Source of the DNA: Siphonodentalium dalli
Taxonomy: Eukaryota; Mollusca; Scaphopoda; Gadilida; Siphonodentaliidae
Direction: 5' to 3'
Assembly: GCA_032622095.1 (NCBI GenBank)
Contig: CP136062.1
Coordinates: 134,743,282 to 134,807,281, forward strand
Length of the DNA: 64,000 nt
Below the pieces are notes generated by a model. The model saw only the letters and a program-made list of their open reading frames with translations, did no database searches and was not told the origin of the DNA. The position numbers and the translations under genes were made by a program. Of this stretch, positions 22,960 through 33,360 are shown piece after piece; the stretch's first letter is position 1, and each line of letters opens with the position of its first letter.

Positions 22960-23099
22960 TCTTATCAATATGATAACACCAATTAAAGACCCATCAAATC
23001 TTTAATGTCGTACTAGCTTTCGGCTATACAGCCTTCGTCGGGTATTAATGTAGTCTATAGGCAGTAATAATATATTAATGATTATATGTGAGACGATAT
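22642..23099. repeat. LINE B 3'UTR, TA microsatellite and a hairpin-rich tail
   Basis: 22642-22880 is LINE B 3'UTR. 22880-22957 is (TA)n interrupted by ACCG. 22958-23060, read on the minus strand, contains CCGACGA, a GGCT/AGCC stem, GAAA, an ATTAAAGA...TCTTTAAT hairpin and a TTATCA...TGATAA hairpin. I recall such tails ending in a TA microsatellite from Penelope-like and other repeats in molluscs, but the assignment is uncertain. Confidence 0.5.
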
Positions 23100-23795
23100 T
23101 TATTTATGTATTATATTATATGTTATTTTATTCTTGGATAACGCTAGAATATGGTCATATCCAATAAAGAATTTGAATTTGAAATATAAAGAACAAATCA
23201 TGTAGTCTACAACGGAGGCGTCGCGACAAATATAAGTTCCTATTTCTCGGTCAGTTCCCACTCGTCTGTTTAAAATTACTAATTTATTGTTATGACAAAC
23301 ACTCAGTAATTGGCGACCAAAATTATTAGTCACTCTGTCCATACTATGTCTCTTTATAGGTAGACCGCACTCCTCGAGCACTGCTTCGGTAGTCATATCA
23401 TTGTAGTATGTAACAATATCATTTTCTTCATCGGGAATGTAGTCTAAATTCTGAGATGTACGAGCATTAAAATCACCAGTTATAAAAATGTTATCATATC
23501 GTACCCTCATCTGCAATATATCCCCATCAAGATAACTAATTGCTGAATTTGATGAATATCTAGTACCTTCTGGAGGGACATAGACTGCCACCAAAATAAT
23601 TTTAATATCGTGCTGACATATTTGCAACCAATGGATATATGGACAATTTGTATGCAATATGCGCGTTGATGCCTCTAGTTCAGACTTTACGCCAATAATA
23701 ATACCGCCAGACTTGACACGCGACAGTTTTGTTAGATTTTTCATATGCAAAATAAAGCCCGGAAGAACAAGTTGGTCACAATCATTCTGACCAAG
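23100..23795 (-). pseudogene. LINE A APE endonuclease domain
   Basis: The minus-strand frame is open from 23750 to 23100, with similarity extending up to about 23795 (CDQLVLPGFIL). Visible blocks are SGGIIIGVK, ILVAVYVPPEGTRY, FITGDFNART (GDFN catalytic block), VVDYMICS (DY block) and YDHILALS (in place of SDH.P). The N-terminal Asn and Glu blocks are missing because the element is 5' truncated, so the nuclease is inactive. Downstream sequence is cut by LINE B. Confidence 0.8.
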
Positions 23796-24130
23796 CTAGC
23801 GATGTGAATATCGGGAACGAGTGGTACGATATTCCCATTGATTTTCATTATTTGGCGATCAAAATATAATCTGGCGCCATTGGCACTGATAAAATCTCTT
23901 CCGATTAATAAAGATCGATGCATATTAGAACAAACGTAGAATTTATGTGATACTTTTAATTTATTAATGTATGTGGAAATTCAATATTATGTCACCATTT
24001 ATGGTCAAGGCATCGCCACTTGCAGACGTTGCATTAAACTGGGTTTCTTGTATTTGCGGCTTGTATTTTAAATTGTTATAAAATTTTAACGAACACAAAC
24101 TAATGTCCGCACCACTGTCCAACATGAACA
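23796..24130 (-). pseudogene. Ty3/gypsy-type aspartic protease relic
   Basis: On the minus strand, FMLDSGADISLC (DSG codons at 24119-24111) is the retropepsin active site. A one-base frameshift near 23970 separates it from MHRSLLIGRDFISANGAR (23923 downward), the flap and GRDF region. The reading ends at about 23800, where LINE A begins. Orientation, order and break point fit the RT relic at 12.0-13.4 kb as the other half of one element. Upstream gag or LTR sequence beyond 24130 was not recognised. Confidence 0.75.
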
Positions 24131-27100
24131 CTCGTTGCTGTATTTCCTCGTTCTACGTCTCCTACATAGTCGTCGTCTCACCGCTGCCATCGACATAGCT
24201 CCTGCAGATGGTTACCTACATGACACATATGCTGCCGGATCGTTTCACAGTATATCGCTGATGTTGATGTTACTACATTTGATCGTAACGATCTCTGATG
24301 CTGTTTTTGACAATATTTCTCTTCAACAAACATTTACTCCACTCGTCATACAGTTCAATAATTATGTACGCTGACTTGCTGTGTATGCTCCCCTCGATGG
24401 ACGCCGATACCTTGTCAGGTGGATCGTATATCGTTACTGCATACTCTCACACCGCAGTGACCGCACGGACACTCACATTTATCTTCCTTGATTGCTGCTG
24501 TCGATATTAACTTACTTCATGTGTGATACTCTAGTTCGCACACTCTGATGTTACATGCTGTTTTCATTACCCGACCATGGATATACTCGTTTGACGATTC
24601 TACATTGGACATTTATCTCACGTTCTATTCGCCTGCCGGACTTGTCTTCATCCTCAGCCTCTTGGATAATTAACTGTTCGCTGACAAACCAGTGCCCCAG
24701 TGACATACTGTTTACCAGACTCGCCATGGATAAATAACTCTATTTTCGTTTGATGTTGATTGTTTGTGCATAGATATCCATGTGTTGATTTTTCAGGTTC
24801 GCGTTCGCGATTATAGATCCTAGATCCAACTATCTTCTGTACACTCGGATTTAATCAAATTTTAGTTCCCAATACTTGGAAACTTTGAGTGAGTGGAATC
24901 TGTCCGATAGTACATAAGATAGTAGTTATTGTTATATGTGTTCCCGGGTCTAGGATACACTTCTTTCCCCAGTGATTGTATTGACAGGGTTAATTGTATA
25001 GCGGTCAGCACTATGTACGGGAAAGATGTATAATATACGATGAATGCGAGCGTACACACACACAATTAACAAGATCATATACCTAATTGGTTATGACGGG
25101 TAGCAACCATTGTATAAGTGATGGAGGATTAAACCAGTATCATTCTATAGTAAACAATAGTATGATACACGTCACAGATAAGGGTATCATGGTATCTCAG
25201 ACCTTATATGGACACATGATACCAACGATACTAGAAACTAACTACCCGTTCTTGAGAGGAACCTTCCTACCAGCAACACCTCTTCGTAACCCGTTTACAT
25301 AGTGCTTATCGACAAAGACTTATACAAAAATATAAAGTTATCAAAACTCTTCTGGACCCCTGATTTGTTCTTGTACACGGCCAAACTACCATTCTCCACT
25401 ATCTACGAGACAGATCATTTTGTTCTTTAAACTTCATAGAGGTGAAATAATGTGTAGACTTGAATTGTATTCATACGCACACATCTTCTTATGTATAATT
25501 GGTGTACCTGGCGTGTATAGTGTATGCCCCATCTCGCGCGGACCCCTGGCGTTTTTTGCGAAAATTCATAGCGAATTCGACGGCAGTGTATTGGTTAATA
25601 TATTCACTTCCGCTACAGCTATTATCGACTTGTTCGATCGCCCATTGTTGCAGATGGGTATTCGCTGCATGATATGATGTCAATGTACCTTTCCACAGCT
25701 GTCAATCAAATAATTACTAGCGGGTATTTCCGACCAATCAGCGACGTGACTGAACCGGCCAATGGCTGCATTGAAACATTCTGCTGCCATCTTTCTTCAC
25801 CCTAATTTTGATATTAATGCATACATTCAGTGTTAAATTGGCAATATTCAAAAAACTTTTTTGTTGTCAAATCATAACATAGTGAGATTTATATTTGCGC
25901 CATGATGTTATAAATTAATCTGTGATTATAACAATGTTTTTATTAGCATGACACTCGTCATAATTTTCACATTTAATGGCAAAACGAATGTGTGTTCTCT
26001 GGTTTACATATATTAAAGAGTTCAGAGATCTGTTTGTCTGTTCTGGTCTGTTCGCGATTTTTCTTCCAGAGCTCTTGACTGATTTCAACTAAATTTGGTA
26101 TGGTGCCTCGGTGTACCCCGGCAGATGTTATAACGGCTTTATTTTTTAACATAAAATTTTTAAACAAATTAAATTTTTCAAAATGTTTTTTTCAAGATGT
26201 TTCAATAAAAAATCTAAAAATCTAATTGAAAATTGAAAAATTAAATTAAAAAAAAATTAAATTAAATGGTTTTTTTTATTTTCAATCTAAAAATCTAATA
26301 AGAAAGTTAAAAACTTAGATTTTTTTTTAAATTTAGTTTAAAATTTCTTTTTAATTATTAAAAACAATTTCAGCTGCAGCAGATCAGAGTTCAATCTAAA
26401 AACTAAATTAATTTCTATATTTAAAAAAAAATCAATTTGTATAAGATCAAAATTTGCACCAATCATATATATGAGACTGTTTCTGCTAGTTGACAAAAGG
26501 GCAAGTGTTGATATGTTCACTTCGGAAGTCGATCTCGGGTAACAGACAATATTTATATGGATAAAGTCTTAATACCAGTGGGTGGTACTACCGCTGTGGG
26601 TGTGGCCACTTTGGAAAACTCCATTTCCATGCTCAGGTAGCCAGGGGAGGTGCTGTCGGTGCCTGTTTGGATTTTGCGTACCTGACGGAATCGGCAGCAA
26701 GATAAGGGTTAATAGTGCCGTTTCCGCTCAAGCTATCGACTTGGGGATTGGATATTTAGTATGTATAGGTCTATTCTGCACGATAGTGCATGCTCATCTC
26801 GTTCGAACTCCTGAGGGAGTTGCGGTCAGGTGCGGTCTGCTTAGTAGGACCACAATAATTAGCATGTAAATTCCAATTGCGAGCTGTTTATGAATATTGA
26901 ATAGATCATGGTGCGAAATTGTCTTCAGTGAGGGTTACCTCAACCTAAATTGCAGTATGTTACTAACTACGGTCTCCAGCCAATATACATATAACGACAC
27001 TATAATATAGCATTTGCGGTTAGAACAATTTCCGTTTCAGGATAAAACCATTTCTATTGAATGTAATACATTCTCACCCGAACAATATAGTCACTTCCTA

Positions 27101-27204
27101 GACTATAGGGAGGCTATATATATGGTGTTGTGTGAGGCTCATCGAGATTAATATCCGGTCTCATTCACGAACATATATCCCACTCGGCAATATATAACTT
27201 TAGT
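24131..27204. other. Intronic DNA, probably including decayed Ty3 5' sequence
   Basis: The region next to 24130 should hold gag, but I see only scattered Cys/His codons and stops. 26160-26420 is A/T-homopolymer-rich. The 95-codon frame at 26582-26869 and others show no domain. No gene is supported. Confidence 0.35.
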
Positions 27205-28493
27205 GGTATAAATTTAGTATTCAGAAACTCTACGTGTGTATTTTGTTTATATACCATGATCTCACAGATAAGAATAATATTAGAAAGTTAGAACTTAAAA
27301 CGTCGAAGAAATTTGCCTTCAATCCTCCGCAGACCCCGCCGCAACGCAGTACATTGGTACTGTTGCCTGACGAAGGGATATTTGTTTATTAACGTGTCAA
27401 CTTGGAACTATATTTTCCAAAGGTGTAACTTAACGCGGCAATTTGATACGAGAGTTTATAGTCGCTGCTGTAGGTATATCACTTTGCCGTTCAAAACATA
27501 TGGGAAATGCTGTTTTTTTTTTGTTGGAAGATGGGTTGGGGTGGCTATCCCCGGGATTGTCGGAAGGACCGATTGGTCCTCCCCTTAACCCCTCATGGGA
27601 AATGTTTATATGTACAACGTGCCTTTATACCAACAATGGCGATTAACAACTGTTTTCACAATGACCGTTAATAAGATATAGTATAGAGTATAATGAACTA
27701 TACAAGGCAAGTTAATTATGATGTTGGTGGGTAATGATGATTTATCTATTATGTTGGTGGGGCAAAATGATGCTGTTAAGAAAACGTACCGTTATTATTT
27801 AATCCGAAAGATGCGAAGAAAAGCCATTTCAGTATAACACATATACCGAAATTGCCTATGCTATTGTGTGTGTACAACTCCAATTTTGAAAATTTAAGTT
27901 TTACACCATACTGAATGAGACTATGAATCTTCATACTGTAGGTATAAATTTATACTGTGGGTGTAAATGTTTTATACAATGATTAACGGTATTAACGGTC
28001 ATTGTGAGAAAAAAAAACAGTTGTTAATCGCAACTGTTGGTATAGAGGCACGTTGCATGTATAAATATTTCCCGTACGTTTTGAACGGCAAAGTGATATC
28101 ATACTGTAGGGACTACAGTGCTCGTGACCTCCACACAGTTAGGTTGCTCTGTCTACTGATAGCGATTACATGTTCACGGAAAATATAGTTCCAAGTTGCC
28201 ATGTTAATAAACAAAAACATAGTCATATCTTCCATAATTCTGTGATATTTTGTGACATCTTTGATATGTGACCAAACAATTTTTCTCATACGTTTCAAAA
28301 CTCCCTCACACCTCCCTCAGGTTTCATATCCCTTCGCAGGTAAAGGGACTAATGTACCGAGTTGCCGCGGGGTCCACGGAGGGTGGAAGTGTGGACAAAT
28401 ATCTTCGACCGTTTAAGTTCTAACTTTCTAATATTATTCTTATCGGTAGGAACAAAATACACACGTAGTGTTTCTGAATACCAAATTTACACC
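27205..28493. repeat. Long imperfect inverted repeat (arms near 0.5 kb)
   Basis: The left arm (27205-about 27675) and right arm (about 27990-28493) are reverse complements over long stretches. Shared words include GATAAGAATAATATTAGAAA, TATCACTTTGCCGTTCAAAA and GATTAACAACTGTTTT. The spacer is about 310 bp. The left arm has an extra segment around 27515-27590 (GGGATTGTCGGAAGGACC) and lacks part of the right arm. There is no coding capacity. It looks like a foldback element or an inverted pair of MITEs. Confidence 0.8.
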
Positions 28494-28588
28494 ACTCGTA
28501 TGATTTATGATCGACCACACCATCTAAAGCTCGTGCGGCCAATCATCAACCCCACTCGAGGTGTAAATTTGGTATTCAGAAACACTAT
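28466..28588. repeat. Short inverted repeat sharing the end of the long one
   Basis: TAGTGTTTCTGAATACC plus AAATTTACACC at 28466-28493 is repeated in inverse at 28559-28587, around 65 bp of unique DNA. The same end sequence therefore occurs three times: near 27205 (diverged), 28493 and 28559. This marks it as a terminal inverted repeat. Confidence 0.8.
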
Positions 28589-30860
28589 ATGGGCGTATTC
28601 CATAGCAATTTAAAATTGATGTGTTGTGATATGTATTAAAAGATACCGGTATTTGCATATGCAATCAACGTCGTTTTCGATGCATCTCCGAGCGTATAGA
28701 AGTGTTAGAAGCCGAACAACATACTGTACAAGAAAACCATAGTCAGAAATGGTAACGCCCTCAAAATCATATTATTAGGCATATTGCATATTGCATTGGT
28801 TTGACTCTATCTGATGTGTGGTTCGTTTCTATAGCATTCGCGTTAGGTTCGTTTCTTTGTAGATTAGGCTTTCTCGCAATTCCAACCATTTATTTGTATT
28901 AATCAGATGGCTTTTCATATGATGCAACTTGTCAATTCGCGCCAAAGCAGGTGCTAATTAATTACCATTCATCGCACGTATTCTATAAGCTTTACTTTTA
29001 ATAATTAATTATTTGTCCAACTGTTAATGCCACTGTAGTGATCGGATGTTTTATAATGCAAATCTGTTAATCGAATCCCGTGTCGTTAATTCATACCTGT
29101 GCATGCTTTGCATATAATAATGTGTAAAACTGTGTTATGTTACTTTATGTTCAGGAACTCCCACGTTCAGTCACTTCCACGTATTACAACCGGAGTTCCG
29201 ATTGTTGTGTGGACAGCTTCCAACTATACCGGAATGTCTGTATGTTTCTAATGTAAAAATAAAAGCTAATTCCCCAGAGCACTCAACCTTGATTCAACCC
29301 GAAATCAGCTCTACTAAAATATATATATAAATTATAAAATAAAATATATTGGTTTCATGAATTCACCACCTCAGAATTCCGAAAAAACAACTAATCCTTC
29401 AAATTATTACAACTACGGCTTATTACTGCAGGTTTCTCATTCACCATACCAGAAAGCCTCTAAATGCGGACCAAAATAAAATTGGATTAAATACACCCAC
29501 AATACTCAACACGAGCGTCTCCATTCCAACTGAGACAAACCTCATCAGCAAAGTTAGCTGTTATATTATGCATTGTGTTCCCGCAATAAAATCTTCAAGA
29601 GTGGTCCAGCCATTGTTCATACCTAAATATCGAAAGCAATTAACGCGGTCATAAAAGTTACATACCGCAACAATGAGACATCCGCGACGATACATCCGCG
29701 AAAACCCGAAATGTGTTGTCCTGCTATGATATTCCCATCGTTCCATAGCTCCATTGGCAGGGTCAGATCAGCGTTATTACAATTTCCTAAAATAACTCGC
29801 GTACCGTGAAACCCGAAATGTGTTGTCCTGCCAGATATCACAATCGCCCCATTGACACGGCCAGAATAGCGAAGCAGTAAACGCCCATAATGTGGACGTA
29901 ATAATTTCGTTAAGCGGTATTCATTTGATAAGTGCCATAATTTTGTGAAACATTTTACATACATTAAGAACAGATGGCCACTGAACATTCTATCCAAACC
30001 CAACTCTTGACCAGGTACGTGAATTTAGCACCTATATATATTCGCTGATCTTTAGCCTCAACGCGTAGTCCTGCATGGTGTCATGACCCGCTCCATTTAG
30101 TATATCGGCATTATATCGTGTGAGACAGGATCGATATACACCGGCATATTTTGTCAGAACTCAATTAGTCACATAGATATTGGACAGGGACCCGTGATAT
30201 CCGGTGCAACTGTCGGACAGATCATACGTGGGAGGCCTTGAGGCGAAGTTTCTCTCCCCAGATGTGACAGATGCCCGTCGCGTTAAATCACTTTGTATTT
30301 CTATTCTGATCAACAACCCGGAAATTGAATATGAATAAGCTGGGTTGTGTTAATTTGCTCGGAACAGTCTTGCTCCTTAAGTTAGCGTGCTTAGTTTTAC
30401 AACACGCTTTGCCTGCTGTCTCGGTGCTGGCCGATATCTTGTACTGGGCTATTGACCGTTGAGATTTACAGTTCAGTAAGAGCAAAGCTTCACCGTAATA
30501 ATCAGTCTGAATCAAACGGAATAGTTACGCGTTCGATAGTCTGAAACAATTAGCAGGGAATCCCACTACTTCCAAGAAGCGTCACGTCAGTGTCAGGCAT
30601 TCACAGAATTCCCAGTAAAATTGTGAAGTCAATCTAACGGAAGGAATTACTTCAGCGACTGCGATTCCCGTAAACCCCGACACATAGCTAAACTAGCGGA
30701 ATAAATTTTCTGTCACATGACTAATTGCTCACACGCAGTCTAACGACAGATAACTAAGCAATAAAACTCGTATATAAAGAGTCCAGAATATACCAGTATT
30801 ACATAACTTTTAAGGAGAATATAATTAAATATTTCCAAGATTTTTGCACGTATCTTTTTA
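28589..30860. other. Intronic DNA, no gene
   Basis: CCCGAAATGTGTTGTCCTGC occurs twice (near 29706 and 29813), about 107 bp apart, as part of an imperfect duplication. AATAAAAGC near 29260 followed by CCTTGATTCAACCC could be the R-U5 end of a solo LTR, but I found no matching start. Nothing else was recognised. Confidence 0.35.
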
Positions 30861-30986
30861 AAACACTTTCGCCTTTTCGAACCTTTATAGAACATTGCTA
30901 TGTACAGTACATTCAAGTGGGTGGAATTATATCATATTACGGATTATCCGATGGGAATTTATCACATAGTTAGTTCATAAATCATA

Positions 30987-32279
30987 ATGATGTCAAGGTC
31001 ACACAGAAGAGGCGGCTTCAAGATGTTTGGCAAACTGGTCAGGCTGGCAGATGTGGATGGAAACACCACAGTAGTGACTATTTTGGACGCCCCTGTCCAA
31101 ATGGAAGAATCCACCATTATAACAGCTTTGTCACAATATGGAAGAGTATTGGACGACAGTTTCAAATTGGGTACAGTAGCAGACTCCAAAATTGAAAATG
31201 GAAATAGGTATCTACAGATAGCTGAATGTGAAGATATCCCCCCTAAAATAGAAGTTGGAAAGTTTAAACTCAGGATAATATCGGACAAAACCAAACAAAT
31301 GTGTTATGATTGTGACAATTTCCGTTATCGATGGGAAACTTGTAACCAAGGATTGAACAGAAGAGCGAAGTGCCGAAACTGTCTAAGGGACGACCATTTT
31401 ACATACCAATGTATTAACGATACTGTGTGTCTAAAATGTGGCCTCACTGGACATAAACAATACATGACTGAATGTCAAAAATCTTAAAAAACCAAACTAA
31501 ATCCCAGAAATCAGTATCAGGACCAAAGTAGCCGTGATAGATACGTTGATAAAGGAAGAGATACTGGGGACGAGTACGTGGTGGTCTCAGAGCAGGACTC
31601 CTTCATAAAACCAAGCCAGCAAAGGAAAGAAGACTTAGTGACCCCGAAGAGAAATACCAACGGGAAGACTGAATCCGTGTTAATAGGGGCGAGTAACTGC
31701 TTTGGGCTTCCAGGGATGGACCCCAATATGAAGGTCTTCAACTTTTCAGGAGCTAACATGGAGAAAGTATCTGATCTCATCAAAATGGTCGATGACGCAA
31801 AGTTGGATAGTAGGGAGATAAAATCCGTAGTTGTGCACCTAGGAACAAATGATTTAATTCACCAACACAATGACTACGATATGGTAGTTATGAGCTTTAA
31901 TGATGGCTTGAAGATTATAAAAGAGAAGTTCCCGAACGCAGCTTTAACCTTCTGTACGATACCCCCTAGGAAATGGCGAGGCGATAAAATTAGGGTGTTC
32001 AACGAGGTTGCCTTTCAGCTGAACAGTTTCGTTGAAAAGATGTGCAAACGTGCGAATATGACATTCATAAACACTAGAGATATGTTCTGGAATGATGAAG
32101 GATTTGTCATCAAAACTTTATTTCAACCAGATGACCAGTCTGGCGTGCACCTCAGCCCAGACGGGAAATAAAAATTAGCAGCAGCTATTTCAGACTCCCA
32201 GGCAGCGGAATCGAAAAAGCGCAATCGCAGCACTGGGTCACCGACGCCAGAGAGAAAAAACGCCAAACTTGACAATTGA
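30987..32279 (+). pseudogene. LINE D ORF1: zinc knuckles plus SGNH esterase, two nonsense codons
   Basis: One reading frame of 431 codons runs to TGA at 32277-32279, broken only by TAA at 31485-31487 and TAA at 32169-32171. The N-terminal part (MFGKLVRLADVDGNTT...) may be an RRM-like fold. Three CCHC knuckles follow: the first has lost its His (CYDCDNFRYRWETC), the second is intact (CRNCLRDDHFTYQC) and the third has wider spacing (CLKCGLTGHKQYMTEC). The second half is an SGNH hydrolase: LIGASNCF in place of GDS, so the nucleophile block is altered, then HLGTNDL and GVHLSPDG. In such LINEs ORF1 is the RNA-binding protein of the retrotransposition particle, and an esterase domain is known in CR1-type ORF1s. 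Confidence 0.8.
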
Positions 32280-32282
32280 TGT

Positions 32283-33360
32283 GTGTCCCAATGGGAAACT
32301 GACCACATATCAGAATCAATCAATAGTATTGTTGTTTGTAAACATGTATTTCAGGGACCCTGTTCGTCGCATGTACACGTACAGGAAGATATAGTCAAGT
32401 CACACAAACATTTAAATTATATTTGTAATAAAAACGTGGCCACTACTGACCACCATAATTCTCACGATATTAAGGGTTTGGATACTCACGTTGGTAGCGA
32501 AGAGAATCACTCTAGGTTAATTGATGAAAATTCACTGAAAATTCTATCTCTAAACGTGTGTGGGCTTGAAAAAAGAATGAAATATCAAGAGTTTATGGAC
32601 CATATAAACGAATACGATATCCTATGTTTGTCAGAAACAAAAACATTCATTGAGGATTCAGTAATAATTCCGGGGTTTGATGTGATAGTCACTAAGGGTA
32701 AGGCTATGGGAAATGGAAAACGGTGTGGTGGCATAATCGTTGCCACCAAGAAAAGGCTAATAAGAGACATCATACCATTGAAATCGAAATAGAAAAATAC
32801 GGCTTGGTTTAGAGTAGTCTCCCATGGGTAGTCTCTGCTTGTTGGGGCTGTTTATGTTCCGCCCGCTGGTACCCGATATGCAAATGACGATTGGGCTACC
32901 GAAATTGGTCGCGAGTTAATTCAATTACGCGGAAATGCAGATCAAGTCCTATTGACTGGAGATTTCAATGCCCAAACTAAAGAACTGAGTGATATTCTCC
33001 TTGTCGACCATCGTGATATCCAACACGCAACAAATGTTCCTCAAACATTAATTGACTATATTTGTGATAGACCCACATATGATAATTGCAGTATAGGTAT
33101 GTGATATTCCTGTCAGATGCAGTGAAGATGTAGGGAATGTCAACAGCTATGGGTATAAGCTGATTGATTTAAGTATCAATTGTAAAATACTTATTATGAA
33201 CGGCATGTGCGGAGAGGATAATGCTATCGGTAAACTGACATGTCGAGATCGAAGTCTTATAGATTATGCAATATGTAGCCGAAAGCTATTCCAGGACGTT
33301 CGGTATCCTAGATCACTCACCACTGTTCTCTGATATACACAATGGTATCCACATTGAACT
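32283..33360 (+). pseudogene. LINE D ORF2 endonuclease domain, frameshifted
   Basis: Blocks are in order: ILSLNVCGLEKR and LCLSETKTF (Asn and Glu blocks, 32530-32645), CGGIIVATK, VGAVYVPPAGTRY, VLLTGDFNAQT (GDFN, about 32960), SLIDYAICS (DY, about 33260) and ILDHSPLFSD (His block, about 33315). At least three frame changes and a stop at 32790-32792 separate them. All the usual active-site blocks are recognisable but cannot be translated as one protein. Confidence 0.8.

Larger units (their letters stand above)
20506..22960 (+). mobile_element. LINE B: 5'-truncated APE-type LINE inside LINE A
   Basis: The element begins in the pre-RT linker (RLRKKLRK, stop, FIESLTEDM) and runs through RT to the C-terminus at 22641, a 3'UTR and a TA microsatellite at 22880-22957. 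It is in the opposite orientation to LINE A and interrupts LINE A's linker. It has a small deletion near 21100, so it is not autonomous. Confidence 0.8.
13850..23795 (-). mobile_element. LINE A: 5'-truncated APE-type LINE, split by LINE C and LINE B
   Basis: Five minus-strand blocks are in the correct order: APE endonuclease (23795-23100), linker (20520-19995), RT N-half (19790-19144), RT C-half (14935-14445) and C-terminal zinc-finger region (14406-13850). The breaks coincide with two plus-strand LINEs, B (20506-22960) and C (about 14935-19143). The outer ends abut Ty3 protease (23.80 kb) and Ty3 linker (13.40 kb). LINE A is therefore an insertion in the Ty3 element that later received two insertions of its own. 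The 5' end lies inside the APE domain, the usual truncation made by target-primed reverse transcription. Confidence 0.8.

Noticed and set aside
26582-26869. Cys-rich 95-codon frame as a secreted peptide gene
   Set aside because: The frame lacks a convincing signal peptide and cysteine spacing; no neighbouring exon was found.
29030-29310. Solo LTR
   Set aside because: AATAAAAGC and a following U5-like stretch are suggestive, but no TG...CA borders or target duplication could be placed.
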